In this document: positions 23,648 to 32,392 of the stretch, in pieces
Numbering within the stretch: position 1 is the stretch's first letter
Layout of the letters: every line of letters starts with the position of its first letter
Assembly (NCBI GenBank): GCA_011523845.1
Contig: WTFV01000178.1
Location: forward strand, 62,001 to 126,000
Direction of reading: 5' to 3'
Source: Acidobacteriota bacterium
GTDB taxonomy: Bacteria > Acidobacteriota > Vicinamibacteria > Vicinamibacterales > UBA8438
DNA: 64,000 nt
Translations under genes and position numbers: made by a program
The notes under the pieces: generated by a model
Database searches by the model: none
What the model was told of the DNA's origin: nothing
Seen by the model: only the letters and a program-made list of their open reading frames with translations

Positions 23648-26600
23648 ATGCCCATGCCCTGGAAGTCAACGCGGCTGTCGTTGTGTCTGCTCGCGCTCGC
23701 GGTGTCGAGCATGGCCCTGGCCTGGCTCGGAGGTCCCGTTGCGGCGCAGGCGCCCGCCGGACAGGCCCCGCCGGATGCCGAGCAGGCGGAGTTCTTCGAG
23801 ACCACCATCCGCCCGCTGCTCGCCGACAACTGTCACGCCTGTCACAGCGCGCGGGTCGACACGCCGTTCGGCGGGCTCCGGCTGGACAGCCGGGACGGCC
23901 TGCTGGCGGGCGGCGATTCCGGGCCGGTGATCGTACCGGGCCGCGCGGACGAGAGCGCGCTGGTGCAGCGCCTGCACGGACGGCCCATGCTGATGCCGCC
24001 GACGGGTCCCCTGGCCGGGGACGACATCGCGGCGATCGCGAGGTGGGTCGAGATGGGCGCGCCGTGGCCGGAGGCGACGGCGGCTGCCGCGGCCGGGGAT
24101 GCCGACCCGCCGGATCCTTCCGCGCCGTTCGATCTGCCGCAGCGCCGGCGCACGCACTGGGCGTGGCAGCCGGTGCAGGCCGGCGTGCCGCCGGCCGTCG
24201 AGGACGACGCCTGGCCCGCGACGCCGGTCGACCGGTTCGTTCTGGCCGCCCTCGACGAGGCGGGGCTCGCACCGGCGCCGGACGCCGGCCGCGCCGCGCT
24301 CATCCGCCGCCTGTCGTTCGACCTGCGCGGGCTGCCCCCGACCCCGGCCGAGATGGCCCGGTTCGCGGGTGACGGCTCGCCGACCGCCTATGCCGACCTC
24401 GTCGACCGCTTTCTCGAATCGCCCCACTTCGGCGAGCGCTGGGCGCGCCACTGGATGGACCTGTTCCGCTACAGCGAATCGCACGGCAGCGAGGGCGATC
24501 CCGACATCCCGTTCGCTTGGCGCTACCGCGACTACCTGATCCGCGCCTTCAACGACGACGTCCCCTACGACCGGTTGATCCGCGAGCACCTGGCCGGCGA
24601 CCTGCTGCCCGACCCGCGCCTCGCCCCGGACGGCCGGACCAACGAGTCGATGATCGGGCCGGCCAACTTCCGGCTCATCGAGCACGGCTTCCAGCCGGTC
24701 GACCCCTGGGAGGATCGCGTCAAGTGGACCGACAACCAGGTGGACGTGGCGTCGAAGGCGTTCCTGGGCCTGACCGTGTCGTGCGCCCGCTGCCACGACC
24801 ACAAGTTCGACGCTATCAGCCAGAAGGACTACTACTCGTTCTTCGGCACCCTGTACGGGGCGCGGCCGACGGTGCGCGCCGTCGATTCGCAGGCCGTTCT
24901 CGAAACGAACCGGGACGCGCTCGCGGCGCTGAAGGCGCACATTCGCGGCCTGCTCGCCGATGCGTGGAGCGCGGCGGCGGAATCCGTGGGCGCGAAGCTG
25001 CTCGCGGAGCTCGACCCCGGCGCACGCGGAGCCCACGCCGGGGCGGCGGCGGACGATGCGGCGGCATTGGATGATGCGGCGGCGTCGGACGATGCGCTGG
25101 CGTTGGACGATGCGGCGGCGCTGAATGATGCCGGGACGCCCGCCGGAGGCGAGGCGGGACCGTCGGCGGCCGAACGCGCCGCCGCGGCCGCGGAGGAGGC
25201 GGCTCGCCGCGATGCGGGCAGCGTCCTCGCGGCGTGGCGGGCGCTGGCCGGGGTGGATGCCGCCGACTTCCCCGGCGCCTGGCGCGAGCTGCGCGGGCAC
25301 TGGGACGCCGAGATCGCCGACCGCGAGCGCTTCAACGCCGAGCACTTCGAACCGATGTGGGACCTGACCGGTCCCGACTACGACGAGATGGTGGGCCATG
25401 GGACCGGCCTCACGGCCACGCCCTCGAAGCCCGGCGAGTTCGCCGTCGAGCCGCGCGGCGACCTGCTGCTGACCGGCATCTATCCGGGCGGGGTCTACAC
25501 GCACCTGCTGTCGACGAAGCATCCCGGCGTCATCCAGACGCCCAGCTTCGAGATCGACAGCGACTACATCAGCTTCCGCGTAATGGGCGGCGACCTCAGC
25601 TTCGTGAACCTCATCATCGAGAACTACGCGGTGCCGCGCGGCGGCATCTACCACCTGCGCCACAGCCCGAAGACCGACGAGATGGGCTGGGTGCAGTGGG
25701 ACACCGCGTTCTGGAAGGGCTTCAACGCCTACATCGAGTTCGCGACCCAGGACGACGCCACGCGGTTCCAGCTCGACCCCGAGGACAGCCAGTTGCGTCA
25801 CCGGCCGACGCGGCGCGGCGACGGACGGTCGTTCATCGGCGCCAGCCGCATCGTGTTCCACGACGAGAAGCGGACGCCGCGGGAGACGCTGGTTCCCATT
25901 CTCTCGCTGCTGGGCCGGGCCGGGGGTGACGGGGTGACCGACCCTGCCGCTGCCGGGGCGGATTCCGCGCGCGATGAACCCGCTGGCGCGGCGCAGGGGC
26001 CGGGCGCCGCCCCGCCGCGGCACGACGACCCCGCGACGCGCGAGGAGCTGGCCGCCCTGATCGGCCGCCGGGCGGGCGAAGCGATCGCCGCCTGGCGCGA
26101 CGACCGGCTCAGCGAGCAGCAGGCGGTGTTCCTCGACGAGCTCGTGCGGGCGGATCTGCTGCCGCGCTCGCTGGAGGAGCTGGTCGATCTGCGGGCGCCG
26201 GTGGCCGAGTACCGGCTGCTGGAGCGGGACGTGCCGGTGGCGCGCCGCGTGCCGGGCGTCATCGACGAGGCGGCGCCGGATCAACCCCTGCTGGTGCGGG
26301 GCAACCACAGGAACCTCGGCGAGACGGTGCCGCGCGGGTTCCTGACCGCGGTCGACAACCGGCGGTATCCCGAGCCGGGGCTCGTCCGCCTGCACCTGGC
26401 CGAAGCGGTCACCGCTCCCGACAACCCGCTCACGGCGCGCGTCGCCGTCAACCGGGTGTGGCGCTACCTGTTCGGCTACGGCATCGTGCGGACCGTCGAC
26501 AACTTCGGCCGGCTCGGCGACCCGCCGTCGCATCCCGAGCTGCTCGACCACCTGGCCGCCGGCTTCGTCGACGACGGCTGGTCGATCAAGGGGCTCGTGC

Positions 26601-27265
26601 GGCGCCTGGTCCTCAGCCGGGCCTATCGGATGAGCAGCCAGGCATCGGCCCGGGCCGCCGAGGTCGACCCGTCCAACCGGCTGCTGCAGCACGCCAACCT
26701 GCGGCGCCTCGACGCCGAGGCGATCCGCGACGCGATGCTCTCGATCTCCGGCCGCTTCGACCCGACGATGTACGGGCCGTCGGTGCCGGTGCACTACGCG
26801 GCGCGGCGCGGCCTGACCCAGGGCGATCCGAACAACGGCCCGGTGGACGGCGACGGACGGCGGAGCATCTACCAGGAGATCCGGCGCAACGCGCACAACC
26901 CGTTCCTGGAGGTCTTCGACCTGCCGAAGCCGGCGACCACCCGTGGCCAGCGGGACACCACGAACGTGCCGGCCCAGTCGCTCGCGCTCCTCAACAGCCC
27001 GTTCGTCATCGGGCAGGCGGCCGAGTGGGGCCGGCGACTGGCCGAGGGCGAGGCGGCGTCGGTGGACGGGCGCATCGCGCACATGTTCGCCAAGGCGCTC
27101 GCGCGCCCCCCGTCGGAGGCCGAGCGCGCCCGCGTAATCGACTATCTGACCGCGGTGGCGGCCGAGCGCGGCGCCGACCGGTCGCTGCTGCTCTACGACG
27201 CCGCGGTGTGGCAGGACGTCGCGCACAGCCTGTTCAACCTGAAGGAGTTCATCTTCATCCCGTAG
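23648..27265 (+). CDS. PSD1 protein with planctomycete-type cytochrome c domain (DUF1549/DUF1553)
   Basis: 1205 residues. A signal peptide (LSLCLLALAVSSMALAWLGG) precedes a haem motif NCHACHS (Cys62, Cys65, His66) in the PSCyt1 domain. PSCyt2/DUF1549 follows (SFDLRGLPPTPAEMARF, HFGERWARHWMDLFRYSESH, VSCARCHDHKFD). Next come an Ala-Asp-rich linker around 25,040-25,140 and an inserted beta-rich domain (IDSDYISFRVMGGDLSFVNL). DUF1553 is last (TARVAVNRVWRYLFGYGIVR, SRAYRMSSQASA, AQSLALLNSPFVIGQAAEWG). Such proteins pair with DUF1501 proteins, as here, in presumed surface degradation of complex polymers. ATG 23654 is an alternative start. Confidence 0.9.
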   Translation: MPMPWKSTRLSLCLLALAVSSMALAWLGGPVAAQAPAGQAPPDAEQAEFFETTIRPLLADNCHACHSARVDTPFGGLRLDSRDGLLAGGDSGPVIVPGRADESALVQRLHGRPMLMPPTGPLAGDDIAAIARWVEMGAPWPEATAAAAAGDADPPDPSAPFDLPQRRRTHWAWQPVQAGVPPAVEDDAWPATPVDRFVLAALDEAGLAPAPDAGRAALIRRLSFDLRGLPPTPAEMARFAGDGSPTAYADLVDRFLESPHFGERWARHWMDLFRYSESHGSEGDPDIPFAWRYRDYLIRAFNDDVPYDRLIREHLAGDLLPDPRLAPDGRTNESMIGPANFRLIEHGFQPVDPWEDRVKWTDNQVDVASKAFLGLTVSCARCHDHKFDAISQKDYYSFFGTLYGARPTVRAVDSQAVLETNRDALAALKAHIRGLLADAWSAAAESVGAKLLAELDPGARGAHAGAAADDAAALDDAAASDDALALDDAAALNDAGTPAGGEAGPSAAERAAAAAEEAARRDAGSVLAAWRALAGVDAADFPGAWRELRGHWDAEIADRERFNAEHFEPMWDLTGPDYDEMVGHGTGLTATPSKPGEFAVEPRGDLLLTGIYPGGVYTHLLSTKHPGVIQTPSFEIDSDYISFRVMGGDLSFVNLIIENYAVPRGGIYHLRHSPKTDEMGWVQWDTAFWKGFNAYIEFATQDDATRFQLDPEDSQLRHRPTRRGDGRSFIGASRIVFHDEKRTPRETLVPILSLLGRAGGDGVTDPAAAGADSARDEPAGAAQGPGAAPPRHDDPATREELAALIGRRAGEAIAAWRDDRLSEQQAVFLDELVRADLLPRSLEELVDLRAPVAEYRLLERDVPVARRVPGVIDEAAPDQPLLVRGNHRNLGETVPRGFLTAVDNRRYPEPGLVRLHLAEAVTAPDNPLTARVAVNRVWRYLFGYGIVRTVDNFGRLGDPPSHPELLDHLAAGFVDDGWSIKGLVRRLVLSRAYRMSSQASARAAEVDPSNRLLQHANLRRLDAEAIRDAMLSISGRFDPTMYGPSVPVHYAARRGLTQGDPNNGPVDGDGRRSIYQEIRRNAHNPFLEVFDLPKPATTRGQRDTTNVPAQSLALLNSPFVIGQAAEWGRRLAEGEAASVDGRIAHMFAKALARPPSEAERARVIDYLTAVAAERGADRSLLLYDAAVWQDVAHSLFNLKEFIFIP

Positions 27266-27285
27266 ATCATCCGCAGCAGCTTGTC

Positions 27286-27375
27286 CCGCGCTATCGATGT
27301 CGCGAGCGGCTCGCGGCCGTCGCGGGGCTCGAGGCCCTTCGGGCGCAGTTCCGCGCTATCGATGTCGCGAGCGGC
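27286..27375. repeat. Direct repeat pair, 25 bp, period 65 bp
   Basis: The core GCGCTATCGATGTCGCGAGC lies within copies at 27286-27310 and 27351-27375, in the 162-bp gap between the PSD1 and DUF1501 genes. The repeats are upstream of the start chosen for the second gene. Confidence 0.75.
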
Positions 27376-27427
27376 GAACGGCTCGCGGGAGACGCCGGGA
27401 CGCGCAGCCGACGCAGAGGATTCGACG

Positions 27428-28924
27428 ATGCCTTTCGACCCACGCCACCACCCCGGAGCCCGCCCGTTCCTGACGCGCCGCGAGATGCTGCGGCAGACCT
27501 CCACCGGATTCGGCTGGCTCGCCCTGACGGCGCTGATGGCCGACAAGGCCTACGCCGGGCTGGCCCAGGGGGGCAGCGCAGGCAGCGGGACCGGTGCGAG
27601 CGGCGCCGCGTCCGCCGGACCGCTCGCCGCCAAGGCCCCCGATTTCGCGCCCAGCGTCAAGAACGTCATCTTCTGCTTCATGTCGGGCGGGATGTCGCAC
27701 GTCGACTCGTTCGACCCGAAGCCGCGGCTGGCGGCCGAGGCGGGCCGGCCGATGCCGTTCCAGACCGAGCGGACGATGTTCAACCAGGACGGCAACATCT
27801 GGCCCAGCCCGTGGGAGTTCACCCGCTACGGCCAGAGCGGCATCCCCGTCAGCGCGCTCTTCCCGCACACCGGCGGCGTCGCCGACGAGCTGACCGTCAT
27901 CCGCTCGATGACCGCGCCGTTCATGGAGCACGCCCAGGCGAACTTCTACTTCCACTGCGGCATGCCGTTCACCGGCTTCCCGAGCATGGGGGCCTGGGTC
28001 ACCTATGGCCTCGGGACCGAGAACCAGAACCTGCCCGGCTTCGTCGTCCTCGGCAGCGGCGGCATCCCGCTCGGCGGCATCAACGTCTTCGGCAACGGCT
28101 TCCTGCCGGCCGTGCACCAGGGCTCGCTGATCTATCCGGAGCACGCGGAGCCGCTGCACAACGTCAATCCCGGCGAGACCGACGGCCGCCAGCGCGCGCG
28201 CCTGTCCCTGATCGACGACCTCGACCGGCAGTTCCTCCGCCGCACGGACAACGAGACGCGCGTGGAGGCGGCGATCGACAACTACGAGATCGCCTACCGG
28301 ATGCAGACCGCGGTCCCCGAGCTGACCGACCTGCGCGGCGAGACCGAGGCGACGAAGAAGCTCTACGGGCTCGACTCGCCGAACGCTTCTACCGCCGCCT
28401 ACGGCCGCCAGTGCCTGGTGGCCCGCCGTCTGGTCGAGCGCGGCGTGCGGTTCGTCGAGCTCACCATGGTCGGCACCGACGGCATGGGCCAGGCCGCCAA
28501 CCCCTGGGACCAGCACACCAAGCTCGCCGAGGGCCACGCCGCCAACGCGCTGACCGTCGACCAGCCGGTCGCGGCCCTCGTCAAGGACCTGAAGGCGCGC
28601 GGCCTGCTCGACGAGACGCTGGTCATCTTCTCCCCCGAGTTCGGCCGGACCCCGTTCGTGCAGGGCACCAACGGCCGCGACCACAACCCCTACGGCTTCA
28701 GCCTCTGGATGGCCGGCGGCGGCCTGAAGAAGGGCTTCATCTACGGCCGGACCGACGAGTACGGCTACCGCGTGGTCGAGAACGCCCACACGGTGCGTGA
28801 CCTGCACGCCACGGTGCTGCACCTGCTGGGCCTCGACTACGAGAACCTCACCTACCGCTTCGGCGGCCGCGACTTCCGGCTGACGGACGTCGACGGACAC
28901 CCGATGCGGGGGATTCTGGCGTGA
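27428..28924 (+). CDS. DUF1501 protein, Tat-exported
   Basis: 498 residues from ATG 27428. A twin-arginine-like leader (LTRREMLRQTSTGFGWLALT) starts near residue 15. The body shows DUF1501 motifs: VIFCFMSGGMSHVDSFDPKP, GVRFVELTMVGTDGMGQAAN, WDQHTKLAEGHA and FSPEFGRTPFVQGTNGRDHN. DUF1501 belongs to the alkaline-phosphatase/sulfatase-like superfamily and usually follows a PSD1 gene, as it does here with a 162-bp gap. Role: probable partner of the PSD1 cytochrome protein outside the cytoplasmic membrane. An open frame extends to 27281 but lacks a plausible leader, so the later start is used. Confidence 0.88.
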   Translation: MPFDPRHHPGARPFLTRREMLRQTSTGFGWLALTALMADKAYAGLAQGGSAGSGTGASGAASAGPLAAKAPDFAPSVKNVIFCFMSGGMSHVDSFDPKPRLAAEAGRPMPFQTERTMFNQDGNIWPSPWEFTRYGQSGIPVSALFPHTGGVADELTVIRSMTAPFMEHAQANFYFHCGMPFTGFPSMGAWVTYGLGTENQNLPGFVVLGSGGIPLGGINVFGNGFLPAVHQGSLIYPEHAEPLHNVNPGETDGRQRARLSLIDDLDRQFLRRTDNETRVEAAIDNYEIAYRMQTAVPELTDLRGETEATKKLYGLDSPNASTAAYGRQCLVARRLVERGVRFVELTMVGTDGMGQAANPWDQHTKLAEGHAANALTVDQPVAALVKDLKARGLLDETLVIFSPEFGRTPFVQGTNGRDHNPYGFSLWMAGGGLKKGFIYGRTDEYGYRVVENAHTVRDLHATVLHLLGLDYENLTYRFGGRDFRLTDVDGHPMRGILA

Positions 28925-29400
28925 GGGCCGCTGAGCACACACAATTGGAGCAAGGTGTCACAACGGCTGAATCGCCTTTCGGTCGATCTTCCGCCCATCG
29001 CCTACTACTGAGAGCCGCCGTCGGTGTCTTCGGCGCGACCCACGGCGTCCCTTTCCGCCGATCGCCGCAGGTGAGCGCCGAGCGTTAGGCCGAACAACGA
29101 TGCTGTCCTTCCCAGTGCTGCTTGAGCACGAACTTGCGTGTGGTGTCGATGGGCACGGCGCATCCGTACGCGCTTCGGTGCTAGACGCGGCCACAGCCGT
29201 GTCACCGATGGCCCGACTCGATGGGGTCGGTCTTCACGATGCGGATGTCGTCAAAGCCCGAGACGAACGGAAAGGTTGTCGGGTGGTTCGATAGCGCCCA
29301 CATGACGCCCCGCAGAGCGTCATCGAACCGCGGAAGCGCGATCTCTGCTCAGCCATGTGCCGCACGGTCGCCGCCGCGCATGAGGGGTCCGTCTCCGACG
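28925..29400. other. Gene-free 476-bp stretch at the edge of the accessory zone
   Basis: Base composition drops slightly relative to the DUF1501 gene. Several frames of 60-120 codons exist but none has a recognisable domain, a ribosome site or consistent codon choice. No RNA gene is visible. It may hold decayed sequence from earlier insertions. Confidence 0.35.
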
Positions 29401-29406
29401 TATACT
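29401..29406 (+). promoter_or_regulatory. Candidate -10 TATACT before the toxin gene
   Basis: TATACT ends 5 bases before the preferred GTG start at 29412; no ribosome-binding site is seen. Confidence 0.4.
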
Positions 29407-29411
29407 GGGAC

Positions 29412-29723
29412 GTGTTGACGTTCGTGGAGACGAAGCTCTTCTCCAAGCTGGTGCGCGAGTACCTGCCGGACGACGAGTACAGCGCTTTGCAGCAGGCACT
29501 CATCGCGAACCCGGAATCAGGTGACCTCGTCCGCGGCTCGGCCGGAGTCCGGAAGTTGCGGTGGAACGTGGTCGGTCGAGGCAAGCGTGGTGGCATTCGC
29601 GTGATCTACTACCTGCGCTTGAACCATGGCGAGATCTGGATGCTGACCGTCTACGCGAAGAACGTCGTCGAGAGTATCCCTCCGTCCGTGCTGAGGAAGA
29701 TCAGGGAGGAGATCGATGGTTGA
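29412..29723 (+). CDS. higB: RelE/HigB-type toxin
   Basis: 103 residues from GTG 29412, which aligns with the usual N-terminus of this group (LTFVETKLFSKLVREYL); an ATG at 29355 would add 19 poorly conserved residues. Core motifs are ANPESGDLVRGSAGVRKLRW and RGGIRVIYYLR followed by EIWMLTVYAKN. Members are ribosome-dependent mRNA interferases. The gene overlaps the antitoxin start by 8 bases, the toxin-first order typical of HigBA. The intact catalytic basic residues suggest a functional toxin. Confidence 0.82.
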   Translation: MLTFVETKLFSKLVREYLPDDEYSALQQALIANPESGDLVRGSAGVRKLRWNVVGRGKRGGIRVIYYLRLNHGEIWMLTVYAKNVVESIPPSVLRKIREEIDG

Positions 29724-29988
29724 GTCCACGCGTGACATCGGAGAAGAGATTCTGGAAGGCATCCGCCAACTCAAGCGTGGCGAACACGGACGCATCGTCA
29801 ACGTGCCCGCCATCGCGAGCATTCGCGAGAAGACGGGGCTGCCCCAGTCGAGGTTTGCGGAGCTGCTGGGTGTATCGGTCCGGACCCTGCAGGAATGGGA
29901 GCAGGGCCGGCGCAAGCCTTCCGGCGCCGCTCGCACACTGCTCTTGATCGCCGAGAAGAACCCGCGCGCACTGGTCGACGTTGCGTAG
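29716..29988 (+). CDS. higA: XRE-family antitoxin, HigA-type
   Basis: 90 residues. The helix-turn-helix is TGLPQSRFAELLGVSVRTLQ followed by EWEQGRRKPSG. The C-terminus LLLIAEKNPRALVDVA is typical of HigA-like repressors. It overlaps the toxin gene by 8 bases (ATGGTTGA) and should repress its own operon and neutralise the toxin. The last roughly 85 bases of this gene plus some downstream sequence are duplicated at 32238-32325, beyond the ATPase gene. Confidence 0.88.
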   Translation: MVESTRDIGEEILEGIRQLKRGEHGRIVNVPAIASIREKTGLPQSRFAELLGVSVRTLQEWEQGRRKPSGAARTLLLIAEKNPRALVDVA

Positions 29989-30178
29989 GCGTCGACGTCC
30001 GACCCCATCAGACTTGCGCCGGTCCCGCAACGCAGAACAGCCACGGCACCGCGCGGGTCCGGCGCAACGCGGCAACCATCGTGACACCGCCGCGCGGGGC
30101 GAGATGATCGTGAAACAACCGGTAGAGAGCCAGGAGCACGGCCTGGTGCGTGCGGACGCTCAAGCCGGATCCCGGTGG

Positions 30179-30184
30179 TACACT
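30179..30184 (+). promoter_or_regulatory. Candidate -10 TACACT before the ParD-like gene
   Basis: TACACT ends 7 bases before the GTG at 30192, without a ribosome-binding site. Confidence 0.4.
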
Positions 30185-30191
30185 TGGTTCC

Positions 30192-30440
30192 GTGTCGACC
30201 GACGAGTTGCTCGCCGAGGTTCTCCGCCTGCCGCGCCAGGATCGGGTCCGGGTAGCCGAAGAGTTGTTCGTCAGTCTGGAGGAACCGGCCGAGGACATCG
30301 CCGCCGCGTGGGCCGGCGAACTCGAGAGAAGGTCCCGGGACCTGGCTGCCGGACGGGTTCGCACTGTTCCCTGGGAGACGGTTCGGGCGCGGATCATGAA
30401 CGAACTCGAACAGCGGCGTGCAGGTCGAGCTTCATCCTGA
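30192..30440 (+). CDS. Addiction-module antitoxin (PF09720-like, short ParD type)
   Basis: 82 residues from GTG 30192: STDELLAEVLRLPRQDRVRV then AEELFVSLEE, the classical start of the putative addiction-module antitoxin family. The C-terminal helix is IMNELEQRRAG. It overlaps by 23 bases with what remains of a ParE-like toxin gene. Since the toxin is truncated, this antitoxin is probably an orphan. Confidence 0.75.
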   Translation: MSTDELLAEVLRLPRQDRVRVAEELFVSLEEPAEDIAAAWAGELERRSRDLAAGRVRTVPWETVRARIMNELEQRRAGRASS

Positions 30441-30508
30441 GGCGCAGGCCGAGACTCGCCGCGCCGCCATCTGGTACGACGAGGACCAGCTTGGCCTCGG
30501 CGACGGTT
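30418..30508 (+). pseudogene. Truncated ParE/RelE-like toxin, N-terminal 30 codons only
   Basis: The reading VELHPEAQAETRRAAIWYDE then LGLGD matches the first helix pair of ParE-type toxins paired with PF09720 antitoxins. The similarity stops at about 30508, and the frame runs straight into the ATPase gene (start 30547). This marks a junction where the toxin gene was cut, probably when the ATPase segment arrived. Confidence 0.65.
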
Positions 30509-30546
30509 GCAATCCGCAATTAGTTGCCAGGAACTGTCGCATCCCC

Positions 30547-32142
30547 ATGCGCCGATTCTCGTCCTACGGTCCCGTCGACACCGACCTCCACTTCCACGCG
30601 CCGAGGACGGCGCTGGTCGACCGCGTGCTGGGCGCGCTGGTCGGGGGTGGAGGGCCGGAGAACGGCGGGGGGTACATCACCGTCTGGGCGCCGCGGCAGC
30701 GGGGCAAGTCGTGGATCGTGGGGCAGGCGGTGCGGCGGCTGCGGGACGATCCGCGGTATCAGGAGCTGGAGGTCGTCGCCACCAGCGTGGAGCACCTGAA
30801 GACGGTGCAGGATGCCGGCGTGGTGATCCGGCGCATCGCTGCGGACGTTGCGGGTGCGTTGGGCGTCGACGTGGGGCCGATTCGTTCGGCAGACGAATTC
30901 GACGCGGTCTTCAGGGCTGAACGGAGGTCGAAGCCACTCATCCTGGTGCTCGACGAGTTCGACGCGCTGCCCGCGGAGGCCATCGAGGGCATCGTGGGGG
31001 TGTTCCGCAAGATCCACGGCCACCGGCGGCTGCAGGCGGGCCGGCCGGCCGGCGAGCTGGACTACCGGCTGCACGGCGTGGCCCTGGTCGGCGTGCGGGG
31101 CGCCCTCGGCGTCGACAGCGCCACGGGCTCGCCGTTCAACGTTCAGCAGAACGTGCACGTGCCCAACCTGACCGAGGAGGAGGTCCGCGGCATGTTCGCC
31201 TGGTACGAGCGCGAGAGCGGGCAGGGCGTGGAGTCGGTGGTGGTGGAGAGGGTGTACCGGGAGACCGGCGGCCAGCCGGGCCTGACCTCGTGGCTAGGCG
31301 AGTTGCTGACGGAGACGTACAACCGGCGGGGCCCGTCGATCACGATGGACGACTTCGAGGCCGCGTACGCCGATGCGGTCGACGCGCTGCCGAACGCGAA
31401 CGTGCAGCACCTGATTGGCAAGGTCAGGGAGGCGCCGTACCGGGACGTCGTTCTCGACTTCTTCCAGACCGGGGAGAGACAGCCGTTCCACTTCGACGAG
31501 CCCCACGTCAGTTTCCTGTACCTGAACGGCGTCATCGACCGCGAGCCGGCGGCGGACGGCCGGCAGTACGTCCGGTTCTCCTGCCCGTTCGTGCAGAGGC
31601 GGCTGTTCAACTACTTCTCGTCGACGCTCGCCGGCTACGCCGGTTCGGTGTTCACCGCGTTCGAAGACGTGTCCGATACGATCACCGACGCCGGGCTCGA
31701 CGTCCGACGTCTTCTGCAGCGCTTCGAGCGGCACCTGCAGGCGAACCGCGAGTGGCTGCTGAGGGACGCGCCGCGGCGGCGCGACCTGCGGGTGTTCGAG
31801 GCGGTCCATCACTTCATCCTGTACTCCTTCCTGGACCGGTTCCTCCAGCCCCGCGGCGGGCGCGTCTATCCGGAGTTTCCGGCCGGCAACGGGGCGATCG
31901 ATCTGCTGATCCGCTACGCGGGCGAGGTGTACGGTCTCGAGGTGAAGAGCTTCACCGATGCGTTCGGGTACCGGCGGGCGCTCGGGCAGGCGGCGCGGTA
32001 CGCCCGGCAGCTCGGACTGGCCAGGGTCACGCTGGTGTTCTTCGTCGATTCGGTCGACGACGCCAACCGCAGTGCGTACGAAGCGGTTCACGTCGACGAG
32101 GCGGGAGTGACGGTCGATCCGGTCTTCGTCGAGACGGGCTGA
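30547..32142 (+). CDS. AAA ATPase (AAA_35-like) with C-terminal PD-(D/E)XK nuclease
   Basis: 531 residues from ATG 30547; the longer open frame to 30418 is a fusion with the cut toxin gene. Residues 2-20 (RRFSSYGPVDTDLHFHAPR) lead to a Walker A WAPRQRGKSW (Lys54) and a Walker B PLILVLDEFDAL (Asp136, Glu137). A helical middle part follows (YRETGGQPGLTSWLGELLTE). The C-terminus has the nuclease core AIDLLIRYAGEVYGLEVKSF, with Asp452, Glu465 and Lys467 as the PD-(D/E)XK residues. NTP-driven DNA or RNA cleavage is the natural inference, and a defence or mobile-element role is possible. Flanking duplications suggest recent arrival. Confidence 0.8.
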   Translation: MRRFSSYGPVDTDLHFHAPRTALVDRVLGALVGGGGPENGGGYITVWAPRQRGKSWIVGQAVRRLRDDPRYQELEVVATSVEHLKTVQDAGVVIRRIAADVAGALGVDVGPIRSADEFDAVFRAERRSKPLILVLDEFDALPAEAIEGIVGVFRKIHGHRRLQAGRPAGELDYRLHGVALVGVRGALGVDSATGSPFNVQQNVHVPNLTEEEVRGMFAWYERESGQGVESVVVERVYRETGGQPGLTSWLGELLTETYNRRGPSITMDDFEAAYADAVDALPNANVQHLIGKVREAPYRDVVLDFFQTGERQPFHFDEPHVSFLYLNGVIDREPAADGRQYVRFSCPFVQRRLFNYFSSTLAGYAGSVFTAFEDVSDTITDAGLDVRRLLQRFERHLQANREWLLRDAPRRRDLRVFEAVHHFILYSFLDRFLQPRGGRVYPEFPAGNGAIDLLIRYAGEVYGLEVKSFTDAFGYRRALGQAARYARQLGLARVTLVFFVDSVDDANRSAYEAVHVDEAGVTVDPVFVETG

Positions 32143-32237
32143 GTGCAGCCCCGTCAGTCCCCGCGCGGCGTTGAAGCGCCCGCCGATGCCCGTGCGCAGG
32201 GCGCGCGTTACCGGATTTCCGTACCTCGTCGCAGGGC

Positions 32238-32318
32238 GACGCAAGCCTTCCGGTGCCGCTCGCACGCTGCTCTTAATCGCGGAGAAGGAGCCGCGCGCAC
32301 TGGTCGACGTTGCGTAGG
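32238..32318 (+). pseudogene. Duplicated 3' end of a HigA-type antitoxin gene
   Basis: This stretch repeats the last 80 or so bases of the 29716-29988 gene at about 92 percent identity by eye, including CGCGCACTGGTCGACGTTGC and the stop codon. A 1-base loss near its start breaks the frame. No upstream part of the antitoxin is present. With the intact gene it brackets a 2.3-kb segment carrying the ParD-like antitoxin, the cut toxin and the ATPase-nuclease. Confidence 0.8.
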
Positions 32319-32392
32319 CGTTGGTGTTGGTGTCGGACCCGGCGCCGACGCGGCGTGATCCCGATCGGCTACGATGGGGTAGAGAGGGTGCG

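Noticed and set aside
23666..27226. About 1190-codon antisense frame across the PSD1 gene
   Set aside because: The sense strand encodes clear cytochrome, DUF1549 and DUF1553 motifs. The antisense product is low-complexity and unlike any protein.
27281..27428. Earlier start for the DUF1501 protein
   Set aside because: It would place about 49 unrelated residues before the twin-arginine leader and run through the direct repeat pair.
28925..29400. tRNA or small RNA in the gap
   Set aside because: No cloverleaf-compatible arms or T-loop consensus could be found by eye here or elsewhere in the window.
30418..32142. A single 574-codon gene fusing a ParE-like start to the ATPase
   Set aside because: The toxin similarity ends abruptly, and a normal ATPase start occurs at 30547; the fusion is an accident of frame.
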